From UBA1479 sp963976055 (lineage in GTDB: Bacteria > Pseudomonadota > Alphaproteobacteria > Rhodospirillales > Casp-alpha2), in NCBI GenBank assembly GCA_963976055.1, contig CAXBJB010000001.1, forward strand, positions 248,001 to 312,000: DNA of 64,000 nucleotides, in the 5' to 3' direction. Below are positions 54,440 through 64,000 of the stretch, one piece after another (positions within the stretch are counted from its first letter, which is position 1; each line of letters opens with the position of its first letter). Below the pieces are notes generated by a model. It had not been told where the DNA came from and made no database searches. It worked only from the letters and a program-made list of their open reading frames with translations. Both the position numbers and the translations under genes were made by a program.

Positions 54440-55929
54440 GAATTTGGATCGTTCAAGTTGTCGAGCGGATAAATCGGCCGCCGCACGTTCTTGAAGTCGA
54501 GCTTGGAATAGTCGGAACCACAAACACCTGTGCCCGCGCATTCGATCACCTGTTTGGCGAGTTCGCCGAACCCGGCGCGGTAGTGGATGCGGCTTTTCAG
54601 CATCAGGAAGGTCTTTTCCGTGGGGTCGATGCCGAGGGAGGTGAAACAGGCCGTGTCGTTGGGCTCCTGCTGGCGTGAGATCACGCAGATCTGAACCTTG
54701 CCCGTGTCGAGCACGCCCGAAGGGCCCATGTCCATGGTCACGCCGCGCGAGGCCGGACCCTTGTTCTTGTAGATGCCGTCGGTCAGCGCCTTGACCCGGC
54801 CGGTCACGGTCAGCGGCCTGCCCGTCTCGCCGATCGCCGGCATGTCGACCTTGCCGCCGAGGTCGAGGGTGATCTCGGCGCCGATGCCCGCCTGGGTCAT
54901 CTTCCGCACCGCCTCCGGATCGCAGATCGCGAAGGCGGCGACGTCGTCCAGCCCGGCGTCCAGGATCGCCGCCAGCACCGTCATGGTGTCCTGCGTGCCG
55001 CCGGAGGACGCGTTGTCGTAATGGTCAAGCAGGACCACGGGGCCGTCGCCCTTCCTGATGCCTTTCGCGCGGGCGATGGATTGCTCCAGGGGTTCGATCT
55101 CATAGACGAAGGCCTTGCGCTCGTTCCAGGCGAAATCCAACAACTCGTCCCGATATTTCTCGGCGAGGGCCCGGTCCCCGTCGGTCACGACCACGGCCGA
55201 AACCCCGGCGTTATGAATATCCGCATGGGGGAAGCCCGTGAACAGGGTGGCGGCCAAGGCACCTTCCTTCTCCATGCGCCGGGTCATTTCCTGCAGGTCC
55301 CTGTTGGGAAAGTCGCCGGAGCCCTGGCGCATGACGTGCGGCAGCATGGGCCGGTTGCCCCAGGCCACGGTCGGCTGCGCCTCGCCCCGCAGCAGGGCGT
55401 AGACAGGCCGCCCGGCGCGCTGCGCCGTCTCGTACAGGTCGATGTGGGGATAGGTCTGATAGCCCGCGAGGCAGGTCACGTTCTCCGCCAGGTCGGGATA
55501 GAGATTGGTGTGCATGTCCAAGGCCACGGCGATGGGCAGGTCGGGGGCGACGGCGCGGATTTGGGAAATCAGGCTGCCCTCGCCGTCCTCGCGGCTGTCG
55601 GTGACCATGGCGCCATGCAGGTCGAGGAACAGGGCGTCGCAGCCGGCCTTGACCGCATTCACAATACGTTCCGCCATGTAGTCGAAGGCGGCGTCGGCCA
55701 CGGGGCCCGACGGCCAGGCATTGGCGGCGATGGGGATGACGATCTCGGCCCCGGCGTCCTCGGCCAGGTCGATGAAGCCGCCCGTGCCGCTGCCGGTGCC
55801 CTTGAACGCCTTGTAGGCGGCGTCGCCTTCATAGGGCAGGGGGGTCGAGCGGGCGAACCGTTCGATCGGCGTCGGCACCGGCGAAAAGGTGTTGGTTTCG
55901 TGCTTCATCATGGCGATGACGACGCGCAT
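54436..55929 (-). CDS. M81-family metallopeptidase (MlrC-like)
   Basis: 497 residues beginning MRVVIAMMKHETNTFSP. The MlrC family signature appears in LFLDLHGAMVTD, ALDMHTNLYPDL and LLDHYDNASSGGTQD, which provide the zinc-binding H and D residues. MlrC finishes microcystin breakdown in sphingomonads, but homologues outside mlr clusters hydrolyse unknown small peptides or amides. With the amidase and dehydrogenase alongside it may take part in one catabolic route. Confidence 0.88.
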   Translation of the reverse strand: MRVVIAMMKHETNTFSPVPTPIERFARSTPLPYEGDAAYKAFKGTGSGTGGFIDLAEDAGAEIVIPIAANAWPSGPVADAAFDYMAERIVNAVKAGCDALFLDLHGAMVTDSREDGEGSLISQIRAVAPDLPIAVALDMHTNLYPDLAENVTCLAGYQTYPHIDLYETAQRAGRPVYALLRGEAQPTVAWGNRPMLPHVMRQGSGDFPNRDLQEMTRRMEKEGALAATLFTGFPHADIHNAGVSAVVVTDGDRALAEKYRDELLDFAWNERKAFVYEIEPLEQSIARAKGIRKGDGPVVLLDHYDNASSGGTQDTMTVLAAILDAGLDDVAAFAICDPEAVRKMTQAGIGAEITLDLGGKVDMPAIGETGRPLTVTGRVKALTDGIYKNKGPASRGVTMDMGPSGVLDTGKVQICVISRQQEPNDTACFTSLGIDPTEKTFLMLKSRIHYRAGFGELAKQVIECAGTGVCGSDYSKLDFKNVRRPIYPLDNLNDPNS

Positions 55930-56120
55930 GGGCGGTTCCTCCCGTCAGGTGGCATGTGGCGCTGGGCGACACGGGGTCTCGCGCGAGATTAGCCGGGCAG
56001 GGCGCAGGCGGCCAGTTTTCCTGAACGCCGTCATTCACCAAATTTTACTAATACATGCGAGGTGTTTCACATCACGCGTGGTAAAATCTTTTCCTGAGCG
56101 CAGGACAAGGAAACCGATGC

Positions 56121-56330
56121 ATGAGTTGGATCCTGATCACCCTCACGATTGTCGCCGGGGCGCTCGACGCGAAAATCCATTCGGTTCATGGCACGATGAT
56201 CAGCTGTTTCCAAGAGCGGGAACTGGTCGTCAAACGCGTCGATCAGGCGGTCTGCGTAAGAGACAAAAGCGCGGAACGTCTGGGCCCCGTCCGCGGCAAG
56301 GACTGGAACGGCGACAGGTCGGCCAGTTAG
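56121..56330 (+). CDS. 69-residue hypothetical protein
   Basis: ATG behind AAGGAAACC. A hydrophobic start (MSWILITLTIVAGALDAKI) could be a signal or anchor; the rest is basic, with two Cys. Its 3' end overlaps the convergent methyltransferase by 4 bases. No family recognised; it could be spurious. Confidence 0.4.
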   Translation: MSWILITLTIVAGALDAKIHSVHGTMISCFQERELVVKRVDQAVCVRDKSAERLGPVRGKDWNGDRSAS

Positions 56331-57349
56331 GCGGGTTTCGTTCCGACGACCAGCCGCGTCAGGCCGGGAACCATCTCGTGTTCCCGGATGCCTTCGAACC
56401 CGACTTCGGCCATGCGGGCGGTCAGCCAGCCCGGCGTGACCGAGCGCGCTTCGGGCGTGAAGGCCATGTGCTGAAGCTGCCACAGCGCCGCCATGGGCGG
56501 GCCCTGGCGATCGTCGTCGACCATGAAGTCGTGGACCATGAAGCGCCCGCCCGGGGCCAGGCTGGCGAAGGCGTCGGACACCATGCGCGGCAACTCGCCG
56601 CCGGGAATGCCGGAAAACAGATAGGACATGAGAATCGCGTCCTGTTCCGTCGGCCAGGCGATCTCAAGCGCGTTGCCGGGGATGTAGCGCACCCGGTCGA
56701 CCATCCCCGCTTCGGTGATGAAGCGCCAGCCCAGTTCGGACACGTTGGGAAAATCGATGATGGTCGAGGTCATTTCCGGATTGGCTTCGAGCAGGCGGAT
56801 GGTCATGGCCCCCGTGCCGCCGGCCACGTCGAGCAGCGTCTTGGCGCCCTTGAGGTCGACCAGCCGGGCCAGGGTCTTGCCCGGACCGAGAGAGCCCGCA
56901 TGCTGGGCCTCGGAATAGATCGCCGCCTGCTTGGGGTCGGCCATCCAGTGCTGATAGCTGTCGACCGCATCCGGATCGAGAGAGCCGTCCATGACCTCGT
57001 TCAGTTGCTGCAAAAACGGATACATCTGGCGGTCGATCTGATAGCGCAGGTAGTCGCCGAAATCGTATTTGGCGCCGCGCGCGAGAAACGCTTCCGCCCC
57101 CGGCGAATTGGTATAGACCTCGTCGTCGGATCGGTCGACCAGGCCGACGCTGGTCAGCGCGGTCATCAGGGTGGTGATGCGGTTGGTGGGAATGCCGGTC
57201 TTTTTCGCGATGTCGGCAGAGGTTTTCGGCCCGTCCGCCAACACCGTGAACACGTCCACGTGCAGGGCCGCGAACAGTGCCTTCGAGGCCATGAATCCGA
57301 AGGCAAGTTGCGATACGTCCTCAGCCGTTTCCACCAGGCGTCCATCCAT
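56327..57349 (-). CDS. SAM-dependent O/S-methyltransferase
   Basis: 340 residues. An N-terminal winged-helix dimerisation domain (LHVDVFTVLADGPKTSADIAKKTGIP) is followed by a class I methyltransferase domain with the SAM motif LLDVAGGTGAMTIRLLEANP and DFPNV. The layout is that of plant-type O-methyltransferases and also of DsyB, the methyltransferase of DMSP synthesis. The QHAGSLGPGKTL segment is a possible clue to the latter, from memory only. It stands alone. The substrate is undetermined. Confidence 0.8.
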   Translation of the reverse strand: MDGRLVETAEDVSQLAFGFMASKALFAALHVDVFTVLADGPKTSADIAKKTGIPTNRITTLMTALTSVGLVDRSDDEVYTNSPGAEAFLARGAKYDFGDYLRYQIDRQMYPFLQQLNEVMDGSLDPDAVDSYQHWMADPKQAAIYSEAQHAGSLGPGKTLARLVDLKGAKTLLDVAGGTGAMTIRLLEANPEMTSTIIDFPNVSELGWRFITEAGMVDRVRYIPGNALEIAWPTEQDAILMSYLFSGIPGGELPRMVSDAFASLAPGGRFMVHDFMVDDDRQGPPMAALWQLQHMAFTPEARSVTPGWLTARMAEVGFEGIREHEMVPGLTRLVVGTKPA

Positions 57350-57587
57350 GGGGTGCCGTCTCCAGTCCTGATTTTCCGTTGATCGTATGCGGCGACCCTA
57401 GCATGCGTTTCCGCAATATCCAAAACAGGCGCCTGGCGGGGTTCGGGCGAGGTCGATCTTTTCACGTATAATGGTTGTAGGCTTAAGTCTATGCTCCCTC
57501 AAAGGCGTTGATATCCTCTGATGAGCGCGCCTTAAATATCGCTCAGGTATCGACGAAGGCAGTCCAGGGTGTGTGGGAAGGGCCTCG

Positions 57588-58040
57588 ATGAATTTTACCA
57601 AAGGCCTGATGCTGACATGCGCCGCCACCGGCGCGATCCTCGCGGCTGTGGCCATGACAGGCTTGAGTTATGATCTCAAGGGCGTGGGGCCGACGGGCAA
57701 GGAGGCACGATTGACGCCCCATATCGTCACCCTGTCGCCGATCCCGCTTATACTGGGGGCGCCCGATGATGTGGTGCTGGTATCCCTGAGCCTGACCGTG
57801 CCCAGTGCCATCAAACGGGCGGTCGTTTGTGCGCGGGCGAATGTGGTTCAGTCCACCGCGACGCGTTTGATCAAGGAGAGTGTCAGGGCGTCGAGCCCTA
57901 CCGGTACGACCATCCCGTCAGATCTGGACCGCATCCTGCACGCCGCCATCGCCGGCATCGTCGGCGATAAACAGGTCGAGCGGGTCGCGGTGATCGTGAC
58001 CCCTGTCGGGGCGACGCCGCCCGCCGCCACCTGCCCTTAG
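57588..58040 (+). CDS. Hypothetical membrane-anchored protein
   Basis: 150 residues from ATG at 57588 (GGGAAGGG ribosome site); a GTG at 57573 is an alternative. One N-terminal hydrophobic helix (residues about 6-27) is followed by a beta/alpha domain (VVLVSLSLTVPSAIKRAVVCARANVVQS; VERVAVIVTPVG). The anchor plus a small extracytoplasmic domain with a strand-helix pattern resembles FliL-like or other periplasmic domains only vaguely. Confidence 0.55.
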   Translation: MNFTKGLMLTCAATGAILAAVAMTGLSYDLKGVGPTGKEARLTPHIVTLSPIPLILGAPDDVVLVSLSLTVPSAIKRAVVCARANVVQSTATRLIKESVRASSPTGTTIPSDLDRILHAAIAGIVGDKQVERVAVIVTPVGATPPAATCP

Positions 58041-58116
58041 CAACACGCTCAATCCCATAAAATCGCAATTCTCGTCCGCCCGGCCGTGTCGTGGTTCGGG
58101 GCCGGATTGCCTGTTT

Positions 58117-58165
58117 TTAACGAATTCCCGCCGGGGGGTTCACGGCGGCGGGGTGAATTCGTTAA
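58117..58165. promoter_or_regulatory. Long imperfect hairpin upstream of the BCCT gene
   Basis: TTAACGAATTC (58117-58127) pairs perfectly with GAATTCGTTAA (58155-58165). CCGCCG/CGGCGG inside extends the stem after a small bulge. It could end the preceding gene or control the transporter 43 bases downstream; no T run follows on either side. Confidence 0.5.
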
Positions 58166-58207
58166 TATGGATATCCAGCATGGAGTGCGAAAAAGATAAC
58201 AGGGAAA

Positions 58208-59782
<1,575 letters not shown>

Positions 59783-59783
59783 A

Positions 59784-60971
59784 TTAGCCCCCTGTCTTGC
59801 GGTAAGGGGTCAGGAAGTCGCGGAACCGGCGCGCGACCTCGGGCGGGGTCACGGTCGGGCGGCCCAACTCCTTCATCGATCCCGGCGCGATCTTCATGTG
59901 GATCAGGTGCGGCCCGGGGGTCTTCAGGGCCTCCGTCACCGCCTGTTTGAGGCCGTCCAGGCTGTCGGCTTCCCAACCGGCGGCATAGCCGCAGGCCTGG
60001 GCGACGCGGGCGAAGCGCACGGCCGGGGCCGTGGTCGGCTGGCCGCCCGTGGAATCGTAGGTGCCGTTGTCGAACACCATGTGGATCAGGTTGGTGGGCG
60101 CCATGGCGCCGATGGTCGCCATGGACCCCAGCTTCATCAGGGCCGCCCCGTCACCGTCGAACACGACGATGGGCGAGGTGACGTTGAGCGCCGCGCCCAA
60201 TCCCATCCCGGCGGCCCCGCCCATGGAGCCGACCTGATAGAGGTGCTGTTTGCGGTCCTCGATGGTGAACAGTTCGCGCCCGCATTTGCCGGTGGTGGCG
60301 ATGATGCCGGCGTTGTCGGGCAGAACCTCGAGCACCGCTTCCATGGACCGCATGCGCCCCGGCAGGTCGCCGCCGGTGAACAAATCCGTCACCGAGCCCA
60401 TGTCGGGGGCGGGCAGGGGCGTTGCGTCCAGGCCGTCGTCCTTGACGCTGCCCTTTTCCATGATGAAGGCGAAGGGCAGGTTTTCGGCATCCATGTAGCT
60501 GAAGGCCACTTTCAAGGCGGGTTCGACCGTCGCCGCCTCGGTCGGGAACGGAAGGTGGGGGATGCGGATGACGTCCAGCAGGTCCGGCGTGATCTCGCCC
60601 ATGACCTCGTGTTGCGGTTCGTCCTTCAACCCCGGGGCTCCCCGCCAGGTGGTGACCACCAGGGACGGGATGCGGAACGGATGGTTCAACGACGTCAACG
60701 GATTGACCGCGTTGCCCAATCCCGAGTTCTGGAACATCACCACCGCTCCGCGGCCGGCCAGCCAGGCGCCCGAGGCGATGGCCACGGCCTCGCCCTCGCT
60801 GGCCGCCGGCACGTAGTCCATGCGCGCGTTGCCGCCGCTACCAGAACCCTGGCCCGCCGAGGCGCCGACCACCTTGTTGATGAGCGGCGTCAGGAACGAA
60901 CAGGGGACCCCGGTAAAGAAGTCGTATCCCCGCGCGCGCAGCGGGGTCAGGAAATCGTCGGCGTCGATCAT
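59784..60971 (-). CDS. aepY: Phosphonopyruvate decarboxylase
   Basis: 395 residues from ATG at 60971 (GGAAAG ribosome site). It is a thiamin-diphosphate enzyme: FTGVPCSFLTPLI near the start, the catalytic E in ASEGEAVAIASG and the TPP/Mg motif FDGDGAALMKLG...FDNGTYDSTGGQ. It decarboxylates phosphonopyruvate to phosphonoacetaldehyde, which pulls the unfavourable PEP mutase reaction forward. It is downstream of the PEP mutase gene with a 199-base gap that contains an inverted repeat. Confidence 0.93.
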   Translation of the reverse strand: MIDADDFLTPLRARGYDFFTGVPCSFLTPLINKVVGASAGQGSGSGGNARMDYVPAASEGEAVAIASGAWLAGRGAVVMFQNSGLGNAVNPLTSLNHPFRIPSLVVTTWRGAPGLKDEPQHEVMGEITPDLLDVIRIPHLPFPTEAATVEPALKVAFSYMDAENLPFAFIMEKGSVKDDGLDATPLPAPDMGSVTDLFTGGDLPGRMRSMEAVLEVLPDNAGIIATTGKCGRELFTIEDRKQHLYQVGSMGGAAGMGLGAALNVTSPIVVFDGDGAALMKLGSMATIGAMAPTNLIHMVFDNGTYDSTGGQPTTAPAVRFARVAQACGYAAGWEADSLDGLKQAVTEALKTPGPHLIHMKIAPGSMKELGRPTVTPPEVARRFRDFLTPYRKTGG

Positions 60972-61070
60972 GATGTGCTTTCCCGGTCGATGCAGGGTCG
61001 TGCCTGCTGGCATATCGTATCGCCGGCCATCTCGGCAAGAGGGCCGGTGCATTCGGTTGCCTCCCCCTTT

Positions 61071-61144
61071 TCTTCTCACCGTCTCACTGCCTCTGTGGTT
61101 CAAAAAACAAGGGGAACCACTGAGACGGTGAGGCAGTGAGAAGG
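61071..61144. repeat. Inverted pair of intergenic repeats between the phosphonate genes
   Basis: Left arm 61071-61100 (TCTTCTCACCGTCTCACTGC...) and right arm 61114-61144 (AACCACTGAGACGGTGAGGC...) are near reverse complements. Both are related to the repeat at 49301-49345. The pair can fold into a long imperfect stem in the aepX-aepY mRNA. Confidence 0.65.
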
Positions 61145-61170
61145 GAAGGTGAGAAGGAGGGAGCAGAAAC

Positions 61171-62847
61171 CTACAGGAACAGTTTCGCCTGGTTCAGGTC
61201 GGCGGCCTGGTCGATGTCCATCCATTGTCCGGCCACGTAGGCAACGGAAATCTCAACGCCCTTGGCGACCAGGCGGGAGAACAATTCGGGCAGGCCCGCC
61301 TTGGCCAGGCCCTCGGCCAGCATGGCGTCGATTTCCGCGCGCACCAGTTCGGCGCCCTTTTCCGTGACGCGGGCGAGGCCGACCCATTCCCCCGCGATGG
61401 CGGCTTCGTCAAGGTCGGGGCCCATCCGTTTCAGGGTCACGGGCGCATCCTCGTCCATGAAGTCGGCGGCGAAGGGCAGGGAGCATTCGGCGAAGTCGCG
61501 CACCCAGACCGCTTCGGCGGCGTCGTTCTGGTGTTCGTCGCCGCGCGCCCGCCATTGACCATCGACCACGACAACGATGTCGCCCGCGGTTTCCATCAGC
61601 TTGTCGACAAGATGGTGGCGGAACAGGATATCGCCGTAGGCGATGACGCAGTCGCCCCGGATCGCGTCCTTGGCGCAGGCCAGGCTGCCGACTTCACCGG
61701 TTTTCTCATAGAAGTCGTTGTCCACCGTCTGGATGCCCGGCAGGTTGATCATCTGCTTGGCGTATCCGCGCACGACCGTGATGTCGCGCACGCCCGACTG
61801 CCTCAACGTATCGGTCAGGCGGGCCAGCAGCGGCCGACCGCGCACGTCGATCATGCATTTCGGCCGGTCGGCGGTCAGCTCGCCCAGGGCCTGGCCGCGG
61901 GATGCCGCCAGGATCACCGCCCCCGGCGCCGTCTTGGCCGGAAGATAGCGGCCTTCGGCCTGGCGCAGTTCGGCATTGCCCTGCAGGGCGAAGATTTCCG
62001 ACACGGTCGTGATATGCGGCTCGATCCCGGCCAGGCTTTCCTCGCGCAGGATGCGGGCCGTGGTTTCGCGCATGGCGGTGATCGAGGCGCGCAGGTTGTG
62101 GTTGGCCCAGATGGCCAACGACACGCCGGCCTTGCGGAAATCGTCCGTCGGCGTGGCGTAGTACTTGGTCGGCACGATCACCACCGGCACGCGGTTGTCC
62201 CACTGGCGCATGAATTCCATGATCTCGTCCGCCGTCGCCAGCTTGGAATGGCACAGCACGGCATCGGCGCCGGCCTCGGCATAGGCATGGGCGCGGTCGA
62301 GCGCCTCGTTCAGGCCGCGCCCGGCGATGAAGGCTTCCAGCCGCGCGACGATGGAGAAGTCGGGGTCGGTCTGGCTGTCCTTGCCGGCCTTGATCTTGCC
62401 CGCGAACTCGGCCATGTCGGCCAGCGGCTGGCCCTCGCCGATGAAGGAATTGGTCTTGGGGAACAGTTTGTCCTCGATGCAGATGCCGGCGATGCCGCGC
62501 TGGCAGAACTTGGTCACCGCGCGGCGCATGTTATTGAAGTTGCCCCAGCCGGTGTCGCCGTCGACCAGGATCGGGATCGACGTGGCGTCGGACATGAATT
62601 CCAGGACTTCCAGGACCTGGGTCCAGGACGCTTCGTTGTTGTCGCGCACGCCCAAGGCCGCCGACATGGACAGGCCGGACGCCCAGATGCCCTTGAACCC
62701 GGCTTCCTCGACGATCTTCGCCGACAGGCCGTTATGAGCCTCCATGATGAATTCCAGATCGGGCGAGGTCAGCATCCGGCGCAGCTTGCCGGCCTTGGTC
62801 AGGGTTTCGGAATGGGTGGCGCGGGCGTCGCGGTTGGACGTGATCAT
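61171..62847 (-). CDS. aepX: PEP mutase fused to a nucleotidyltransferase (PepM-PntC-like)
   Basis: 558 residues. Residues about 20-300 form a PEP mutase with VDGDTGWGNFNNM (catalytic Asp/metal) and the active-site lid EDKLFPKTNSF. Residues about 315-558 form an NTP-transferase domain (VILAASRGQALGELTADRPKCMIDVRGRPLL; YGDILFR; QWMDIDQ), as in phosphonate cytidylyltransferases. The enzyme would make phosphonopyruvate from PEP and activate a phosphonate with CTP for transfer to a lipid or glycan. It is the first gene of the aepX-aepY unit. No aminotransferase is present. Confidence 0.92.
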   Translation of the reverse strand: MITSNRDARATHSETLTKAGKLRRMLTSPDLEFIMEAHNGLSAKIVEEAGFKGIWASGLSMSAALGVRDNNEASWTQVLEVLEFMSDATSIPILVDGDTGWGNFNNMRRAVTKFCQRGIAGICIEDKLFPKTNSFIGEGQPLADMAEFAGKIKAGKDSQTDPDFSIVARLEAFIAGRGLNEALDRAHAYAEAGADAVLCHSKLATADEIMEFMRQWDNRVPVVIVPTKYYATPTDDFRKAGVSLAIWANHNLRASITAMRETTARILREESLAGIEPHITTVSEIFALQGNAELRQAEGRYLPAKTAPGAVILAASRGQALGELTADRPKCMIDVRGRPLLARLTDTLRQSGVRDITVVRGYAKQMINLPGIQTVDNDFYEKTGEVGSLACAKDAIRGDCVIAYGDILFRHHLVDKLMETAGDIVVVVDGQWRARGDEHQNDAAEAVWVRDFAECSLPFAADFMDEDAPVTLKRMGPDLDEAAIAGEWVGLARVTEKGAELVRAEIDAMLAEGLAKAGLPELFSRLVAKGVEISVAYVAGQWMDIDQAADLNQAKLFL

Positions 62848-63065
62848 GATCTCTCCGATGGGATGGGGCCGGGTCGGCGGTGGGGGTCGGCGGGTTATAG
62901 CCCAGACAATAGGGTGAATCTATGGCAGGTATTGATATATTCGATATAGGTGTGCCTTATACCCCGCGCCAAGTGAATTTGTCATTTGCCGATTGGGCGT
63001 CCGGCGGCGGTGAAATCGACGGCTTCGCCATCGCACACTTGTATGTCTATGTTTTAGGCAAATAC

Positions 63066-63075
63066 GCAAATTTGC
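63066..63075. promoter_or_regulatory. Palindrome upstream of the urtA sigma-54 promoter
   Basis: GCAAATTTGC, a perfect 10-bp palindrome within a wider imperfect one (TACGCAAATTTGCATA). It is not a match to the NtrC consensus. A possible upstream activator site; weak evidence. Confidence 0.3.
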
Positions 63076-63185
63076 ATAATTTTTAATCTTATATTGCGGC
63101 GCATTCGCAAGGCTGCGTCGGTCAAGAATGTTTTAATGTATTGAAAAATAATAGATATTCTTATTCGTCCCGGGGCTGTGCAAAT

Positions 63186-63201
63186 TGGCACGGCGTTTGC
63201 C
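63186..63201 (+). promoter_or_regulatory. Sigma-54 (-24/-12) promoter of urtA
   Basis: TGGCACGGCGTTTGCC matches TGGCACG-N4-TTGCW at 15 of 16 defined or spaced positions. The transcription start should fall near 63211, giving a 39-base leader with the GGAGG site at 63238-63242. It implies RpoN and nitrogen (NtrC) control. Confidence 0.85.
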
Positions 63202-63249
63202 ATTACCTTGCCGCAACGCAGCAACAATTCCTTATTTGGAGGCGATATA

Positions 63250-64000
63250 ATGAAAACGTATTTCCGGGGGGCAGTGGCGGGCATCGCCCTGGCCGCGGCC
63301 GCGATGACGAGCACCGTCGCGCAGGCCGCCGACACCATCAAAGTCGGCATTCTCCATTCTCTGTCCGGCACCATGGCGATCAGCGAAACCACGCTGAAGG
63401 ACGTCATGCTGATGCTGATCGAGGAGCAGAACAAGAAAGGCGGCCTTTTGGGCAAGAAGCTCGAAGCCGTCGTCGTCGATCCCGCGTCCAACTGGCCGCT
63501 GTTCGCGGAAAAGGCGCGCGAGCTGATCGAGGTCAAGAAGGTCGATGTGGTGTTCGGTTGTTGGACCTCGGTGTCGCGCAAGTCCGTGCTGCCGGTGTTC
63601 GAGGAACTGAATTCGGTTCTGTTCTATCCGGTCCAGTACGAAGGCGAAGAAAGCCAGAAGAACGTGTTCTACACCGGGGCCGCGCCGAACCAGCAGGCGA
63701 TCCCCGCCGTCGATTACCTGGCCAAGCAGGAAGGCGTGAAGCGCTGGGTCCTGGCCGGGACCGACTATGTCTATCCGCGCACCACCAACAAGATTCTTGA
63801 GACCTATCTCAAGAACAAGGGCGTTGCCGCCGAAGACATCATGATCAACTACACGCCGTTCGGTCATTCCGACTGGCAGACCATCGTCGCCGACATCAAG
63901 AAGTTCGGGTCCGCCGGCAAGAAGACCGCTGTCGTCTCGACCATCAACGGTGACGCCAACGTGCCGTTCTACAAGGAACTGGCCAACCAGGGCATCAAGG
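63250..64000 (+). CDS. urtA: Urea ABC transporter substrate-binding protein UrtA, 3'-truncated by the window edge
   Basis: The first 250 residues, open to the window end. The signal peptide cleaves after AQA (about residue 28). The mature protein starts ADTIKVGILHSLSGTMAISETTLKD, the hallmark of UrtA/AmiC-type binding proteins. VVVDPASNWPLFAEKAREL, FGCWTSVSRKSVLPVFEE and FYPVQYEGEE follow, which are typical of urea-binding members. It probably opens urtABCDE plus urease genes beyond the window. The short-chain amide binder FmdD is a less likely alternative. Confidence 0.93.
   Translation, partial: MKTYFRGAVAGIALAAAAMTSTVAQAADTIKVGILHSLSGTMAISETTLKDVMLMLIEEQNKKGGLLGKKLEAVVVDPASNWPLFAEKARELIEVKKVDVVFGCWTSVSRKSVLPVFEELNSVLFYPVQYEGEESQKNVFYTGAAPNQQAIPAVDYLAKQEGVKRWVLAGTDYVYPRTTNKILETYLKNKGVAAEDIMINYTPFGHSDWQTIVADIKKFGSAGKKTAVVSTINGDANVPFYKELANQGIK

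Larger units (their letters stand above)
62848..63249. other. Intergenic region with the urtA promoter
   Basis: AT-rich from about 63055 to 63180. It holds the sigma-54 promoter at 63186-63201 and a GCAAATTTGC palindrome at 63066-63075 about 120 bases upstream of it, at a distance suited to an activator site. No small gene or RNA is recognisable in the first 150 bases. Confidence 0.5.

Noticed and set aside
63141..63867. Open frames on both strands over the start of urtA
   Set aside because: They are in other frames of urtA, whose signal peptide and motifs fix the correct frame.

Overview
The window is a 64 kb piece of a GC-rich proteobacterial chromosome. The gene content fits an aerobic to microaerobic alphaproteobacterium, probably Rhodospirillales in the broad sense: a complete ccoNOQP-ccoGHIS cbb3 oxidase locus with FNR/FixK boxes, a Usg-family protein, a phasin, groESL behind a CIRCE-like operator, DUF1488 and DUF2927 proteins, leucine-catabolism genes, and palindromic intergenic repeats of the type whose translation gives 'PGLDPGIH'. 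This placement is inferred from gene content and was not tested with a phylogeny. No tRNA, rRNA or CRISPR array was seen.

Layout. 1-2300: end of a Fe-S assembly locus (sufS, an IscU/SufU-like scaffold) and a YdjM-like membrane protein. 2636-11362 (minus strand): ccoN-ccoO-ccoQ-ccoP-ccoG-ccoH-ccoI-ccoS and then a Crp/Fnr regulator, with an anaerobox upstream of ccoN. 11665-13447: phasin and a 2-hydroxyacid dehydrogenase. 13585-15839: an AT-rich orphan gene and an intact IS1182-like element. 15919-21263: alpha/beta hydrolase, groEL, groES, usg, OPT transporter. 21439-27184: a sensory cluster made of a receiver, a small membrane protein, a CbrA-like symporter-kinase fusion, an Hpt protein and an XRE/acyl-CoA-type regulator. 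27266-33859: a 26-residue membrane peptide, a PKHD hydroxylase, a tungstate ABC transporter (tupBCA), a Ca/Na antiporter, an excisionase-HTH/periplasmic-binding-fold regulator that may sense molybdate or tungstate, and a TRIC-type channel.

34072-38354 holds small hypothetical genes, a trypsin-like protease, a secreted protein with six Cys-pair repeats, and three lipoproteins. 38536-43242 carries a glutathione transferase, a leaderless NMT1/THI5-like binding protein and two orphan membrane histidine kinases. 43367-49212 has leucine catabolism genes (mvaB, liuB, liuA), split by an AT-rich stretch with a Coq7 homologue. 49553-51879: RidA and two tandem Cys-containing FNR-like regulators, each behind its own FNR box. 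51886-55929: an isopropylmalate-dehydrogenase-family enzyme, an amidase and an MlrC-type peptidase. 56327-62847: an O-methyltransferase, a BCCT transporter and phosphonate genes (Ppd and a PEP mutase fused to a nucleotidyltransferase). 63186-64000: a sigma-54 promoter and the start of urtA.

The strongest connecting theme is oxygen and redox control. Three Crp/Fnr proteins and three TTGAT-N4-(A/G)TCAA boxes lie in the same window as the cbb3 oxidase. The best candidates for new biology are the paired FNR-like sensors, the protease/Cys-repeat/lipoprotein cassette, the leaderless binding protein beside two kinases, the 26-residue peptide with its own terminator, and the phosphonate pathway without an adjacent transaminase.
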